A stretch of 64,000 bases of DNA from Flavobacteriaceae bacterium UBA1682 (GCA_002320285.1 DCKE01000005.1:310544-374543), one strand, 5' to 3'; positions 6,828 through 16,667 are shown, numbered from the stretch's first letter. Program-made: numbers and translations. The notes: generated by a model not told the origin, from the letters alone.

Positions 6828-9800
6828 TTACCATTTTGGTCCTATTGGTAATGGCGTTGTTGTTTTTTGTCGTTGTTTAAAAATAGAATGACCAGCGTTA
6901 TGACCAGCTCGTTCTGCTTGTTGAGTTGGCTGTCCCTCTCTAACTCTATTAAGCGGATAAAACAGAACCGTATTCCATGTTCCTTTTTCTTGTTTGGTTT
7001 GCAAAGCATCAAATGCAAATCGGGAAGATTTCCAACCAAAACCGTGTTTTCCTGCAACATAACCTGCTGCATAGTTCCCTATATCCCTTGCTGAGGCTAC
7101 TTTACCGTTAAACGACATCCCTCGATAATGGTGCTGTCCTTGCTCTTCTGGACTCACACCTTTTGGCATTCCTCTATGTTTAAAATCAAGAGGCTCTTTA
7201 CCTTTTGCATTTGATATATAATCGACTAATCCAATATTTTTGATTTCATTGTCCATAAAGTTTTGTCCGGATTTGTCATTGAGATCGATGTTTGCTCCAA
7301 CTACTGCACTACCATCTTCGTGGTGGAAGGAATATTCTGTTTGCATTTCGCCCACGACTTCTCCTGTGCGTTTTCCATTACCATCTACTACATAGATGTT
7401 TTTATCTGAGTTAGCTTGACCACCTGCAACTTTATATGTTCCATCTTCATTTTTAGTAACATCTATATGTTCAGCAGCCATCCCCGTTGGGTCAATGAGA
7501 TTGATTGGATTGTTGTGTACATAATGATATGGAGTCCATCCTGGGAACTGCTCCGCCAACGGGTCTACGTTCATCCACCTTCCCAATGCCGCATCATAAT
7601 TACGTGCACCGTAGTCATACAGATTAATGCCCAATTCATCTTGAAGCTCCTTACCGTTGTACTTATACTGCTCCGCGGCTTTATTTGCCGATTGCGCAAC
7701 TGCGGCATTGTCTCCCTGATGTTGCAATCCAAATGGATAATAGTTACTTTCACTTAAAACCTCGTCCTGAGAGACTAATCCATCGCCATTGGTATCCGAG
7801 TAACTCAATCGAACGTTTCCTAGATGATCTTTATATTGATAAACGTATTTATTAGTTTGCGCATTATAATAACCCTCTGCAGTTGGAAAAAACTGCAGTT
7901 GACTGTTTTCATACTGAAAACCTCCCAAATAATCGGTAGTAGTAACCGCTCCCACAGTTGGAGTAACGATCTTTTGCACTTTAGCCCCAACAGCATTGTA
8001 AATATAATTAATTTTTCCACCAGTGATGGTGATTTCTGTAGGTAAATTTAGGTGGTTGTATTTGATATCGGTAATCCCTTTGTTTTTGTCGGTAATCATA
8101 TTTCCAAAACCGTCATATGTATAATCGACTCCAGTGTGACTCCCCTTTCGAAAACCGGCGGTATTACCAGTTGCATCGGTAACAGTTTGCAATTGATTTC
8201 CTTGATACGAATACTGCAAGTCATCAATTTCTATAACGTTATTTAATACCGGTGCACCGTTGCGTTTTAAGGTTACTATATTCCCGTTTTTATCGTAGGT
8301 CAACTTTTCATTATAGGCATTAGCCATCCCCATAATCATACCCGGATATTGAAAAGCGGCATTTTTTAATCGATTTAAATCGTCGTAATCATATTTATAA
8401 ATGCTTTTAATATTGCTTTTGGCCGTACGCCAAATTTGTTGCGTAATATTACCATTAAACAGCGGCTTATTCTCGCCTGTAGTTATCGGATTACTTCCCG
8501 GCACACTGTTGGCTGTTCCAAATTTATTATAATTAAGCTTTAAGGAAAACAAATTGGGATTTACTAACTGACTATTATCGACATCATTAATTTGTGTCAG
8601 CCATCCCCGAATATTGTAGGTAAAATTCACTCTTTGTAAAAAAGTTGAAGTACCCTCTAGAGCCCCAACCTCTTTACCAACCAGTGTATTAATATTGTCA
8701 TAAATATTTTTAGTTAAAATCACTTTATCTCCAGCATCAACTTTATGCGTGTGTTGTACGATTTGCTCTGCTTGATTATAGGTGAATTCCTCTTCAATAA
8801 CCCGATCTACCAAACCTCCAGAACGTGAATGACTCGTTATTGTTTTTGTGGGTTGCCCTCTAAAATTAAGTAAATATTCTACTATGGTATACCCTCCTAA
8901 AAAATTTGCCTCTGAGGTTCTAAGCACTTGTTTTCTATAATTATACAGGGTATTAGAAGTAATGCCTTTGGATTCTGATACGCTAGTAATCGTACGTGTC
9001 CAAGCCCCGGTCTGTAAGCCTTTTGCATTACGTACGGGTTGCTGTCCACCTATTGCCACTAATATATCGGGTGCATTGGGGAACTTATAATCGTCATAAA
9101 AATTGACCTGTAGTATTTTTAGACCCGACATCGGAAAAGTCAATTGAGTGTAAGGTAGGGAGACACCATCCACGGTAGTAGCGGTAGCGCGATTCTCAAA
9201 TTGCTGCGGCCTATTGTTTACCCAATCCGCAAAACTATAACGTCCACTCTCATCGGCGGGTAACCCCGTATAAAACCCGGAGTATACCATCCGACCAAAA
9301 ACATCGTATTTATTGACTAACCACCCTTGACTGCCATCTCCAAACGGACTGTATACAGGACCATTAGCAACCAAACGATCGGCTTTATCATACACCATAT
9401 ACTCCCATTCTTTACCCGGTAACTTCTTGGAAACCAAACGGTTCTTGTGATCGTATTGATATTGATAACACAATTGATCTAAGGTTATTGCATCAATTCT
9501 ATCCTCTGCCAATGGCGGTAAAACATAACTTAGGTTACCAAATTGATCATATACATAATGGGTTTTAAAATGTATCGTTCCGATAATAATATGTTCGCGA
9601 TCCAAAATTGGAAATATAACACTATTTTGCTGCACTGGAATTACCGGACCCCCTGGAACATGAGGTGCCAGGTTAGGTCTATCGTAATGTGCTGCACGCT
9701 TCATCACCACTTTTCCCTCTTGATCTTTAAACTCATCGGTAGTTTTGGAGTTTTCGTCCTTAATTCTATTCCAATATAACGAGAACTTCGGGTAATATCC

Positions 9801-10457
9801 CGAATCCGTTAAACTCGTTTCATAATAACCTTTAGTAGTGTTCCATGTGGCTATAGCGGTATACTTCTTAACTTGTTGCTCTCGATTTAGTTCATAAATA
9901 TAATCGATATTATGAGCTCCGCTACCTGTTGCTATTTTCCAATCTTCACCAGGCGCAGCTTGTTTGATTGGTCTTTTTAACGGTGATTTCTCAAAAACCG
10001 TTTCGCTATATGGATTTGCAGTATTTTCATATTTCTTTTTATTGTAGAAATCTAAAGTTTTTTGCTCCGCATTGGATTGATAGTCTAAATTAGATGGCAC
10101 CGTTCCCACTCCGCCAATCCCTCCCCAATCAATAGGATTACTCAACGGACTAACTATCTCTAAAGTCAACTCAGTCGAATATGGTAAATATTCTTTTGTT
10201 TGCCCAACATTCAGCTCATACGGAATGTGTTTAACGACATCTCCTTGAAAATAATTCGACCCTCCTATTACCTCTTGTATAGGACGTCCTAAGCCATCAA
10301 AATAAATCACTTTAACATGTTTATCACCTAGATCCTGTTCACTGGTAGGGAATTTGTATTCAGTGGTTTTTATATAATTTTGACTCTTTGTTTGAGCAAA
10401 CGCAACCGCATTCCCTAAAACAAATAAACACAGATAAATATGTAATTTACTTTTCAT
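6828..10457 (-). CDS. DUF6443/RHS repeat protein with a polymorphic toxin C-terminus
   Basis: A 1209-residue protein with a signal peptide (MKSKLHIYLCLFVLGNAVAFA). A DUF6443-type N-terminus follows (VIYFDGLGRPIQEV, HIPYELN), then many YD repeats, and an RHS-associated core near the end: YQYKDHLGNVRLSY, YYPFGL, KYNGKELQDE, YGARNYD, WTPYHYVHNNP and DPTGM (residues 989-993). A calcium-loop-like insertion (DTNGDGLVSQDE) sits inside the core. The 216 residues after DPTGM are a tip of different character; RDIGNYAAGYVAGKHGFGW and EGQPTQQAERAGHNAG recall the layout of polymorphic toxin type 44, but this is a weak recollection. RHS shells encapsulate a toxin that is released at the DPxG region. It follows the 1132-aa gene by six bases and precedes a membrane immunity candidate. 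Confidence 0.85.
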   Translation of the reverse strand: MKSKLHIYLCLFVLGNAVAFAQTKSQNYIKTTEYKFPTSEQDLGDKHVKVIYFDGLGRPIQEVIGGSNYFQGDVVKHIPYELNVGQTKEYLPYSTELTLEIVSPLSNPIDWGGIGGVGTVPSNLDYQSNAEQKTLDFYNKKKYENTANPYSETVFEKSPLKRPIKQAAPGEDWKIATGSGAHNIDYIYELNREQQVKKYTAIATWNTTKGYYETSLTDSGYYPKFSLYWNRIKDENSKTTDEFKDQEGKVVMKRAAHYDRPNLAPHVPGGPVIPVQQNSVIFPILDREHIIIGTIHFKTHYVYDQFGNLSYVLPPLAEDRIDAITLDQLCYQYQYDHKNRLVSKKLPGKEWEYMVYDKADRLVANGPVYSPFGDGSQGWLVNKYDVFGRMVYSGFYTGLPADESGRYSFADWVNNRPQQFENRATATTVDGVSLPYTQLTFPMSGLKILQVNFYDDYKFPNAPDILVAIGGQQPVRNAKGLQTGAWTRTITSVSESKGITSNTLYNYRKQVLRTSEANFLGGYTIVEYLLNFRGQPTKTITSHSRSGGLVDRVIEEEFTYNQAEQIVQHTHKVDAGDKVILTKNIYDNINTLVGKEVGALEGTSTFLQRVNFTYNIRGWLTQINDVDNSQLVNPNLFSLKLNYNKFGTANSVPGSNPITTGENKPLFNGNITQQIWRTAKSNIKSIYKYDYDDLNRLKNAAFQYPGMIMGMANAYNEKLTYDKNGNIVTLKRNGAPVLNNVIEIDDLQYSYQGNQLQTVTDATGNTAGFRKGSHTGVDYTYDGFGNMITDKNKGITDIKYNHLNLPTEITITGGKINYIYNAVGAKVQKIVTPTVGAVTTTDYLGGFQYENSQLQFFPTAEGYYNAQTNKYVYQYKDHLGNVRLSYSDTNGDGLVSQDEVLSESNYYPFGLQHQGDNAAVAQSANKAAEQYKYNGKELQDELGINLYDYGARNYDAALGRWMNVDPLAEQFPGWTPYHYVHNNPINLIDPTGMAAEHIDVTKNEDGTYKVAGGQANSDKNIYVVDGNGKRTGEVVGEMQTEYSFHHEDGSAVVGANIDLNDKSGQNFMDNEIKNIGLVDYISNAKGKEPLDFKHRGMPKGVSPEEQGQHHYRGMSFNGKVASARDIGNYAAGYVAGKHGFGWKSSRFAFDALQTKQEKGTWNTVLFYPLNRVREGQPTQQAERAGHNAGHSIFKQRQKTTTPLPIGPKW

Positions 10458-10463
10458 GAAAAT

Positions 10464-13400
10464 TTATTTTATTCTATAATTGTAGTCATACTCTTTTAAT
10501 ACATTGCCCTTTTCATCCTTGATTGCCTTTAATCGGTTGGCCTGATCGTATTCATAAGTCACTAGCATATCGTTGGCATCGATAATCTTAACAACTCCAA
10601 CCAGAGGTTTGTGCTCGTAGGTTGTGATCCTTGATTCTGCAAAGTTCGCATGTTTTCGAAGCGCATTAATCCGAGGTAAATAGGACTGGTCTACACTTGT
10701 TAAATCATCAACACTGACTCCCAAAATCGCAGCAAATTCTTCCTTTGTGGAATTCTCGATTTGAGCGATTAACAAACTCTTATTGTATCCGTAGAGTTGT
10801 ATGGTTGTAAGACCCAATTCCTCAAACTCTATGATATTTCCATTGCTCGGATCGCGATGTAAAACCTTTTTTGAACCATCAATTAACTGCTCACCCTTAT
10901 ACCCCTGATACTCTTTAATAGCGACCAAATTAGCTCCCCAATCTTTATATAGATTTATCGTTTTATAAAGCAATTCACTACCAGGGGATTTCTGAGAACT
11001 AGTCACTTCAATTGGCGTAGCAATATTATTGGCATCGACCAATTTCTGCGCCACTGCTCTTTGTGGATTTATACGCGACAAATCCCCAGGATAGACAAAT
11101 GTATTTCGAATGACTTCACCCTGTGCATCGGTGTATTCACTGGCCGTTAATTGGTAGTGTTTCTTACTATTATATTGATTGTAAACCGTTTTTTTCATGG
11201 CGAGATTCCCACTGTAGCTTGTTGTTTCGCTCTTCTCTAAGAAATAACGCCCTCCGGCGAGATAGTATCTTTTGTAAAATAACTTTTCGCTAGAGTTGTT
11301 CACTAGAAACCGCGGATCATAAAGCATATCCTTGTTGATTACTAAATAATAATTCCTGTAAAATCGAACAATTGGAATTCGATAACTATCGCGATCAGAA
11401 ACATATAATTCATTCATCGGAAAAGGAGGCATCGGTGGATTTCCTGGGGCAGGGGCATATGAATTTCTGACATATGAATCATAAGCAGGCGGATGCGATT
11501 CATAAAAAACATACGAATTCCTACTCTCTTGTACTAAACTGTAATTGTCACTCTCTTTTTTAAAGTATTTTGTATATGTTGGCAGCCCGCGTTTCCATTC
11601 TTTATTTATAGCCAAATAAAAAGGCCATTCATAGTATCCTCCTCCTCCGTCAGTAAAATCAGTAAATCCATGAGTAATCTTTCCTTCGTTATTCGATGCT
11701 GTACCCAGATACTCGGTAACAGCACTATAAACCAAACTATTACTTAAAAAACTACCAACCGGTGAACTCTCCTCCATCCCAAATGGAGTCATCACCTTTA
11801 AATGCCCTTTAGTCTCTAAAGTAAGGTTATAAGGCGGCATCCCAAAAAGTTTACCACTGTGATGTCCTTCTTCGGTTCTATATTCAAAACTGCGTATTTG
11901 CTGTTTGTGCTGACCTTCATAAGTTTCTATCGAACGGATTCTTCTACCTGCACCCAACATAAAAGTATCTCCGTTCGAATCCGTTGATTTACTTTTGTCC
12001 TCATACCAACTAATTTCAATTCGATAACTTGCTAAAAGAACATTAAAAACACCCCCACATCCACCAGGTCCACCTACTTTTAAAACATAAGGTATACCTG
12101 CACTCAAACCAGGCGCCCGCACCTTTTCTCCGCGCATCAACTGAGTAGGAGTACTATTAATATAAGGACTAATAATCTTTCCATTACTATATATCTCAGC
12201 TATAAAATGGCAATTTGCAGAAACTGGACCATGATCAGCATGTTGAAAAACATTTTCCACCATACTTATACGAAAATTTTCTGAACCTACTGGTAGTGTA
12301 AAATGATATTCTTTATCTTGGTCAGGTAGAAGTAATGAATTTTCATCATAACCGTCCGAAATTAAAGGTCTGTTATTAAAAGAAAGCCTCTTTTCGACCT
12401 TTTCGGCAACATCTGAATTTCTTAAGAATTCTGGTTCAACTTTTAAATACTGATCCTCATATGTAAAAACATCTTTTCTCCCCGTAGGATAAGTAATACT
12501 TGTCAGTATCCCGGCTTCACTCCGTTCTCCATGGACACCCAAATTTTTATTTTCTCCCAAAACCCAGGCTGTCCCATTCTGCCCGAAGTTGTAATACCCC
12601 CACATGTCTTTTGATGTAGAAAAGCGGTTGGGTAACTTTGTTTTGTTATATTCCAAGACATACAAACCATCTTTCTCTTCTAAATTTCCAAGCTTTTGAA
12701 TCTGTGTTAAAAAGTAACGATATTTGGAACTCTTATCCAATCCAGGCAATAAAGTGTAGGTATGCGATATATCTTCATTAAATACCGTTTCATATTGGAA
12801 ATTATAACCCGAAACCAATTCATTGGTCAGCGAATACTGACGCATCGACTTTAAAGAACTTCCACCGAGTACATCCTGTCGATAATTTTCATCGTTCGTA
12901 AAAACTAATTTACCCAACGGATAAGTAATCGATTTTATAGCTAAATTAAACTCCGTAATTTCAGAATAGACTGTATTATAGGAGTTATTACTAGACCCTC
13001 CTTGTCTCTCATCATAATTCTTATGGTAATATTTGGTACGACTATAATCATATTGATAATCGATATATTGTTTATTATACGTCTCGATTTTGACTAAATA
13101 CCAACTATCGTAATATTCTGCGTCGGGTGCTAATATTGGTTTTGTAGTTAGTTGAGGATTATAACCCACAGACTGCTTTACTCGCTTTTCACTTGCAACC
13201 ACTGTAGTATCATTAGTGTTTAAAACACCAAAATGATACGTATTACCTTTAGTATCGACGATCATCCAACCGATAATTTTTCGCTCTTTAAACTTGGCCG
13301 TGATCTTGACATCCGTGAATGATTGTTGTAAAATCGCTCCCGATTTCTGATCAAAAATAAACTCGCCAGAGAACCCAGCTATATTGTAGAAAAATCGATC

Positions 13401-13862
13401 AGGTATTAGATCTAACTGGGGATGTATATTAAATTGCGCATTTAAATGGCTAACATCAAAAGTAGCACTGTTTAATATATCCTTGTAATGAGTATGGTTT
13501 AAATATCCAAATGCCGCATCGTCAGGCTTGTCTCTAACCTGGCGAGAAACCATTCCCCCATAATTTAAACTCCATCCCAACCCTACAGTAGAGGCGATTT
13601 CCGAAACCTGAATACCACGCCCGTGGTAATTCAATGCAATGGGAATTTCTATACCCGGCAAAGTAATTTGATACAAGGGAACACTCACATTTGCTAAACC
13701 ATTAGATAAATTCACTGGAACTTCCTGAAATTTAAACATCGCCGCCGCATCTACATTAGGAGCAACGATATGCTCTCTAAAATTAAGGTCTAAAGTACCT
13801 GGTTGCCCAAATACTATTACACACATAAATAAAAATACTATACTAAAAATTCTATTCATCAC
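10464..13862 (-). CDS. large YD/SpvB-like RHS-associated protein
   Basis: A 1132-residue secreted protein (signal peptide MMNRIFSIVFLFMCVIVFG). The N-terminal part has the SpvB/TcaC-like pattern of a salt-bridge beta sheet wall: VPVNLSNGLANVSVPLYQI, IPIALNYHGRGIQV and STVGLGWSLNYGG. The C-terminal 100 residues have YD-like repeats (VTYEYDQANRLKAIKDEKGN). In Tc toxins, the SpvB-like B component and the RHS-bearing C component together form the toxin cocoon; the direct neighbour here is an RHS/DUF6443 protein, so the two may close a shell in the same way. Four bases separate it from the upstream T9SS gene and six from rhs. A decayed relative lies at 15611 on the other strand. Confidence 0.8.
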   Translation of the reverse strand: MMNRIFSIVFLFMCVIVFGQPGTLDLNFREHIVAPNVDAAAMFKFQEVPVNLSNGLANVSVPLYQITLPGIEIPIALNYHGRGIQVSEIASTVGLGWSLNYGGMVSRQVRDKPDDAAFGYLNHTHYKDILNSATFDVSHLNAQFNIHPQLDLIPDRFFYNIAGFSGEFIFDQKSGAILQQSFTDVKITAKFKERKIIGWMIVDTKGNTYHFGVLNTNDTTVVASEKRVKQSVGYNPQLTTKPILAPDAEYYDSWYLVKIETYNKQYIDYQYDYSRTKYYHKNYDERQGGSSNNSYNTVYSEITEFNLAIKSITYPLGKLVFTNDENYRQDVLGGSSLKSMRQYSLTNELVSGYNFQYETVFNEDISHTYTLLPGLDKSSKYRYFLTQIQKLGNLEEKDGLYVLEYNKTKLPNRFSTSKDMWGYYNFGQNGTAWVLGENKNLGVHGERSEAGILTSITYPTGRKDVFTYEDQYLKVEPEFLRNSDVAEKVEKRLSFNNRPLISDGYDENSLLLPDQDKEYHFTLPVGSENFRISMVENVFQHADHGPVSANCHFIAEIYSNGKIISPYINSTPTQLMRGEKVRAPGLSAGIPYVLKVGGPGGCGGVFNVLLASYRIEISWYEDKSKSTDSNGDTFMLGAGRRIRSIETYEGQHKQQIRSFEYRTEEGHHSGKLFGMPPYNLTLETKGHLKVMTPFGMEESSPVGSFLSNSLVYSAVTEYLGTASNNEGKITHGFTDFTDGGGGYYEWPFYLAINKEWKRGLPTYTKYFKKESDNYSLVQESRNSYVFYESHPPAYDSYVRNSYAPAPGNPPMPPFPMNELYVSDRDSYRIPIVRFYRNYYLVINKDMLYDPRFLVNNSSEKLFYKRYYLAGGRYFLEKSETTSYSGNLAMKKTVYNQYNSKKHYQLTASEYTDAQGEVIRNTFVYPGDLSRINPQRAVAQKLVDANNIATPIEVTSSQKSPGSELLYKTINLYKDWGANLVAIKEYQGYKGEQLIDGSKKVLHRDPSNGNIIEFEELGLTTIQLYGYNKSLLIAQIENSTKEEFAAILGVSVDDLTSVDQSYLPRINALRKHANFAESRITTYEHKPLVGVVKIIDANDMLVTYEYDQANRLKAIKDEKGNVLKEYDYNYRIK

Positions 13863-13866
13863 AAAT

Positions 13867-15411
13867 TTATTTTCTTATAATCTTGACAGATCCTTCTCCT
13901 TCATCTGTTCGAACTTTTACAAAGTAAACACCTTGTGGATAGGGACCTAAATCCACAGGAATAGTTTGATATTCTATAGGTGTTTGATATAAGATTCTTC
14001 CTTTCACATCAATCAATTGAAGGTCTCCTTTTTTGTATTGAAAACCGATAATAACATTGGTATAACCGGCTGTAGGATTGGGAAGGGCTTCTACTTTTAA
14101 GCGTTCTGTTTCCTGTTCTTCTTTCTTTAACTTAACGATCCAAAAGTCATTTCTGCCTTTGTTTACTTCCTTGGATGCATTGGGTTTACCATCTGAGGTA
14201 CCTGCAAATACAAATCCACCGTCACGGGTTTGCACCGCTTTACGTAGGATATCTACACCAGAACTCGAAATATGTTTATCCCACACTTGATCCCCGTCTG
14301 AGTTAACTTGAATCCCCAAATACTGGTACTTAAGCTCCCCTTTAACTGTATTGATGCCAAATCCACCTAATAGGTAGTTTCCCTTCTGATCGTTTATTAC
14401 ACTAGTCAGTAAGTTGGATTGAGCCTCACCATAACTTTTTTGCCATATAACAGTAGCATTGGAATCCAATTTGAGCAACCAAAAATCACTGCTATTATTA
14501 GATGAAACGGTTTTATTACCCGAAACTTCGGAGTTCGATGTACCGCCAACTAAGTAACTACCATCTTCTAGTTCATGTATCTCACTCAATACATCATCCT
14601 GATTACCTCCAAATATACGTTGCCATCTTTCTGAACCTTTTTCATCAAGCTTAATCAACCAAAAATCTCGCATCCCAAAACTCTCCGCTCCTTTATCCAT
14701 ACTCATCGGTGAGTTGGAATTAGCGCCTATCAATAATCCCTTATCTTTAGTTTCTAGCACACTTACCAATTCATCTTCATACCTTCCTCCGTAAGTCTTT
14801 TGCCATATTATATTGCCCTGAGAATCCAATCTTAAAATCCAAAGATCTTTGCCTCCTTGACCCGCACTGGTTTTATCGCCTAAGGCATTAGATTGACTGG
14901 TAGATCCAACTATATAACCACCATCTCTTAATTGTTTAATAACTACCAAATCATCATCGCCCTCTCCACCGTAACTTCGTTGCCATTGCACTTGTCTTGC
15001 AGCATTGAGTTTTACTATCCACAAATCCTTACCTCCTCTGGTTTCTTCTTGTTTGTCTCCCGTTTTTCCTGAAGTAGAAGTAATTCCCAAAACAAACCCT
15101 CCATCAGCAGTGGCAAAAACGCTTTTTAACAAATCCGTTCCATCTCCTCCCAATCGCAATTGCCATTCCGGATCCGAATTTTCCTTCATCTTCCAAAGCC
15201 AGGCATCCATATTTCCTGTTTTTTCTGATTTCAAATCGCCTGTTTTACCCGAAAGACTCGAACCTGCCAATAAAAAACCGTAGTCTGCAGTCGGTATCAT
15301 ATCGAATAGATACTCCGACTCTTTACCCCCAAGTGTCTTCTCCCACTGGACTTTTTGAGCAAAACCACAACCGCCACACAACAAAAAACAATAAAATAAA
15401 AGTGTTTTCAT
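13867..15411 (-). CDS. T9SS-sorted repeat protein heading the RHS operon
   Basis: A 514-residue protein with a signal peptide (MKTLLFYCFLLCGGCGFA). About seven repeats follow with the pattern W(Q/E)(K/R)..GG...D, then D.GF/Y..(A/G)(G)(S/T)S, then DLWI(V/L)(K/R)L, probably one beta-propeller. The last about 75 residues (EALPNPTAGYTNVIIGF ... LQLIDVKGRILY ... GVYFVKVRT) form a type A T9SS C-terminal sorting domain. It is therefore likely exported through the type IX system and anchored or released at the surface. It is first in a tight three-gene operon, which suggests that it carries or displays the RHS shell. That role is inferred from context only. Confidence 0.8.
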   Translation of the reverse strand: MKTLLFYCFLLCGGCGFAQKVQWEKTLGGKESEYLFDMIPTADYGFLLAGSSLSGKTGDLKSEKTGNMDAWLWKMKENSDPEWQLRLGGDGTDLLKSVFATADGGFVLGITSTSGKTGDKQEETRGGKDLWIVKLNAARQVQWQRSYGGEGDDDLVVIKQLRDGGYIVGSTSQSNALGDKTSAGQGGKDLWILRLDSQGNIIWQKTYGGRYEDELVSVLETKDKGLLIGANSNSPMSMDKGAESFGMRDFWLIKLDEKGSERWQRIFGGNQDDVLSEIHELEDGSYLVGGTSNSEVSGNKTVSSNNSSDFWLLKLDSNATVIWQKSYGEAQSNLLTSVINDQKGNYLLGGFGINTVKGELKYQYLGIQVNSDGDQVWDKHISSSGVDILRKAVQTRDGGFVFAGTSDGKPNASKEVNKGRNDFWIVKLKKEEQETERLKVEALPNPTAGYTNVIIGFQYKKGDLQLIDVKGRILYQTPIEYQTIPVDLGPYPQGVYFVKVRTDEGEGSVKIIRK

Positions 15412-15429
15412 ATAAAATAATTAACATGC

Positions 15430-15437
15430 CAAATATA
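15430..15437 (-). promoter_or_regulatory. -7 promoter motif of the RHS operon
   Basis: TATATTTG on the minus strand, matching TAnnTTTG, 18 bases before the ATG at 15411. No TTG was found at the expected -33 distance; the surrounding region is very AT-rich. Confidence 0.45.
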
Positions 15438-15610
15438 TAATTTTATGATATATAAAAGTTAATTTAATAAAAATTATTTGAATGATAATTTTTATTATCT
15501 TTGAATTCTTAAAAATAAAATACTATTTATTGTTAATAATACACACATAATCAATAATAGTTCATGAATACACCTTTTTAATTCTTTTTCTTTTATTAAG
15601 CATCTCCTAA

Positions 15611-15915
15611 TATTCCCAAGATGGAACCGAGTCACCATTAGCTACGATTATTCCTCCATCGCCAAGTGCTTACGACTTGGGAAAATACGGGAAAATCCCC
15701 GTAGGAATGGCCACAAGAACGGCTCAAGTAGACATACCGCTTTATACGTATAAAACCACAAACCTATCGATCCCTAATGCATCAACTGGCCTAAAAGCAG
15801 ATTAAGTAGAAACACATATAGGTTTGGAGTGTCCCTTAAATACTGCCGGTATAATTAGTCGTATTGTTAAAGATATGCCCAATGAAAAACGCACAAAACT
15901 CCCGAGAGGATTGAG
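15611..15915 (+). pseudogene. decayed N-terminus of an RHS-associated (SpvB-like) gene
   Basis: The plus-strand frame from 15611 encodes TESPLATIIPPSPSAYDLG, KIPVGMATRTAQVDIPLY and, after a TAA at 15803-15805, VETHIGLECPLNTAGIISR and VKDMPNE. This is the N-terminal signature of the same family as the 1132-aa protein (there VPLYQI, GLGWSLN and GGMVSRQV). The stop codon and the change of GLGWSL to GLECPL show loss of function. Homology ends near 15915, just before a copy of the GC-rich motif. It is convergent in history but opposite in strand to the intact operon, so the locus has been rearranged. Confidence 0.75.
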
Positions 15916-15947
15916 CATTTCTTTGTTTATTATATATCAAGTAAGGG

Positions 15948-15991
15948 GACTCGCGCGGTATTGGGGAATTTCATTTCGTGCGGTAACGGAG
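15948..15991. repeat. GC-rich motif pair of the island family
   Basis: ACTCGCGCGGTA, a short spacer, then TTTCGTGCGGTAACGGAG: the same short motif that edges repeats A and D at 3.0-6.0 kb. Here it marks the breakpoint of the decayed gene at 15611. Between it and the terminator at 16132 no gene is recognised. Confidence 0.55.
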
Positions 15992-16131
15992 TGCGTTCAA
16001 GCAAAATTTTGTTTTCAAAGATTGAGTGTGCTTAAATTCTATTCTCTTCATTTTGTCTTGAGTCCGAGGAAGACATCCATCAAAGGAAGCAAAAAGGTAT
16101 GCGATTATAAAAAAACCCTAAAACAAAGCAC

Positions 16132-16162
16132 AAAAAAAACCGCCCTATAAGGCGGTTTTTAA
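16132..16162. terminator. intrinsic terminator downstream of the cytochrome gene
   Basis: AAAACCGCC-CTATAA-GGCGGTTTT stem with A and T runs on both sides, 18 bases after the stop of the cytochrome c gene on the minus strand. It could serve both strands. Confidence 0.75.
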
Positions 16163-16179
16163 TTTGTTAGAGCAAATCC

Positions 16180-16590
16180 CTAAAGACTATTCATATAGGC
16201 TTCTATAGCTTTAAGCTCGTGTTCACTCATCTTTTTAGTAATGGCGAAATTAGCCTGCATGATCGGAAACTGAGACGGATCGACGATTGGCTCGCCATCT
16301 CCTTGTAAGAAGGTCACTATACTCGCCTTGTTGTCGGCATAGATTTTAGTGATTTCTTTGATACTCGGCCCTATAACTTTTTTATCCGCCAAATGGCAAC
16401 TGTTACAGGTACCTTTCCCCTCAAAAAGTACTTTACCCTGTGCAATCATTTGAGCTGGATCAGTACTGTGATTTTCTGCACCCACTACTGTTGGATACAA
16501 ACCTTCTTCTTTAGCATTGGTTTCTTTTTTACAAGAGCTCAATGCAAGCAATCCTAAAACCAGTAGTGCCGATTTCATTATTGTTGTCAT
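16180..16590 (-). CDS. monohaem cytochrome c lipoprotein
   Basis: About 136 residues from the ATG at 16590 (a second ATG at 16578 is equally good). The frame is open from 16638, but the promoter at 16621-16649 overlaps that extension. A lipobox (LSSC) follows a short signal peptide, so the protein is probably tethered in the periplasm. The haem attachment motif is CNSCH, with the likely distal Met in PIMQANF. Single-haem class I cytochromes of this kind pass electrons between respiratory complexes or to peroxidases and reductases. The partner is unknown. It lies just beyond hemB but has its own promoter. Confidence 0.85.
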   Translation of the reverse strand: MTTIMKSALLVLGLLALSSCKKETNAKEEGLYPTVVGAENHSTDPAQMIAQGKVLFEGKGTCNSCHLADKKVIGPSIKEITKIYADNKASIVTFLQGDGEPIVDPSQFPIMQANFAITKKMSEHELKAIEAYMNSL

Positions 16591-16620
16591 AAATGTATAT
16601 TTGTTGTTTATTTTGTTGAC

Positions 16621-16649
16621 CAAATTTAAGGATAACAAATCATTTCCAA
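16621..16649 (-). promoter_or_regulatory. promoter of the cytochrome c gene
   Basis: Minus strand TTG (16647-16649), an 18-bp spacer and TAAATTTG (16621-16628). This is a full match to the TTG-N17-23-TAnnTTTG consensus of the group. It decides against the upstream start at 16638. Confidence 0.7.
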
Positions 16650-16667
16650 CATCAATATTCGGCTATT

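Noticed and set aside
2977..15999. Type VI secretion cluster
   Set aside because: No VgrG, Hcp, PAAR or sheath genes were found; the only secretion signals are signal peptides and the T9SS domain.
15824..16150. 108-codon plus-strand ORF as a gene
   Set aside because: Its start lies inside the decayed RHS-associated gene after a stop, and the rest covers the GC-rich motif and terminator.
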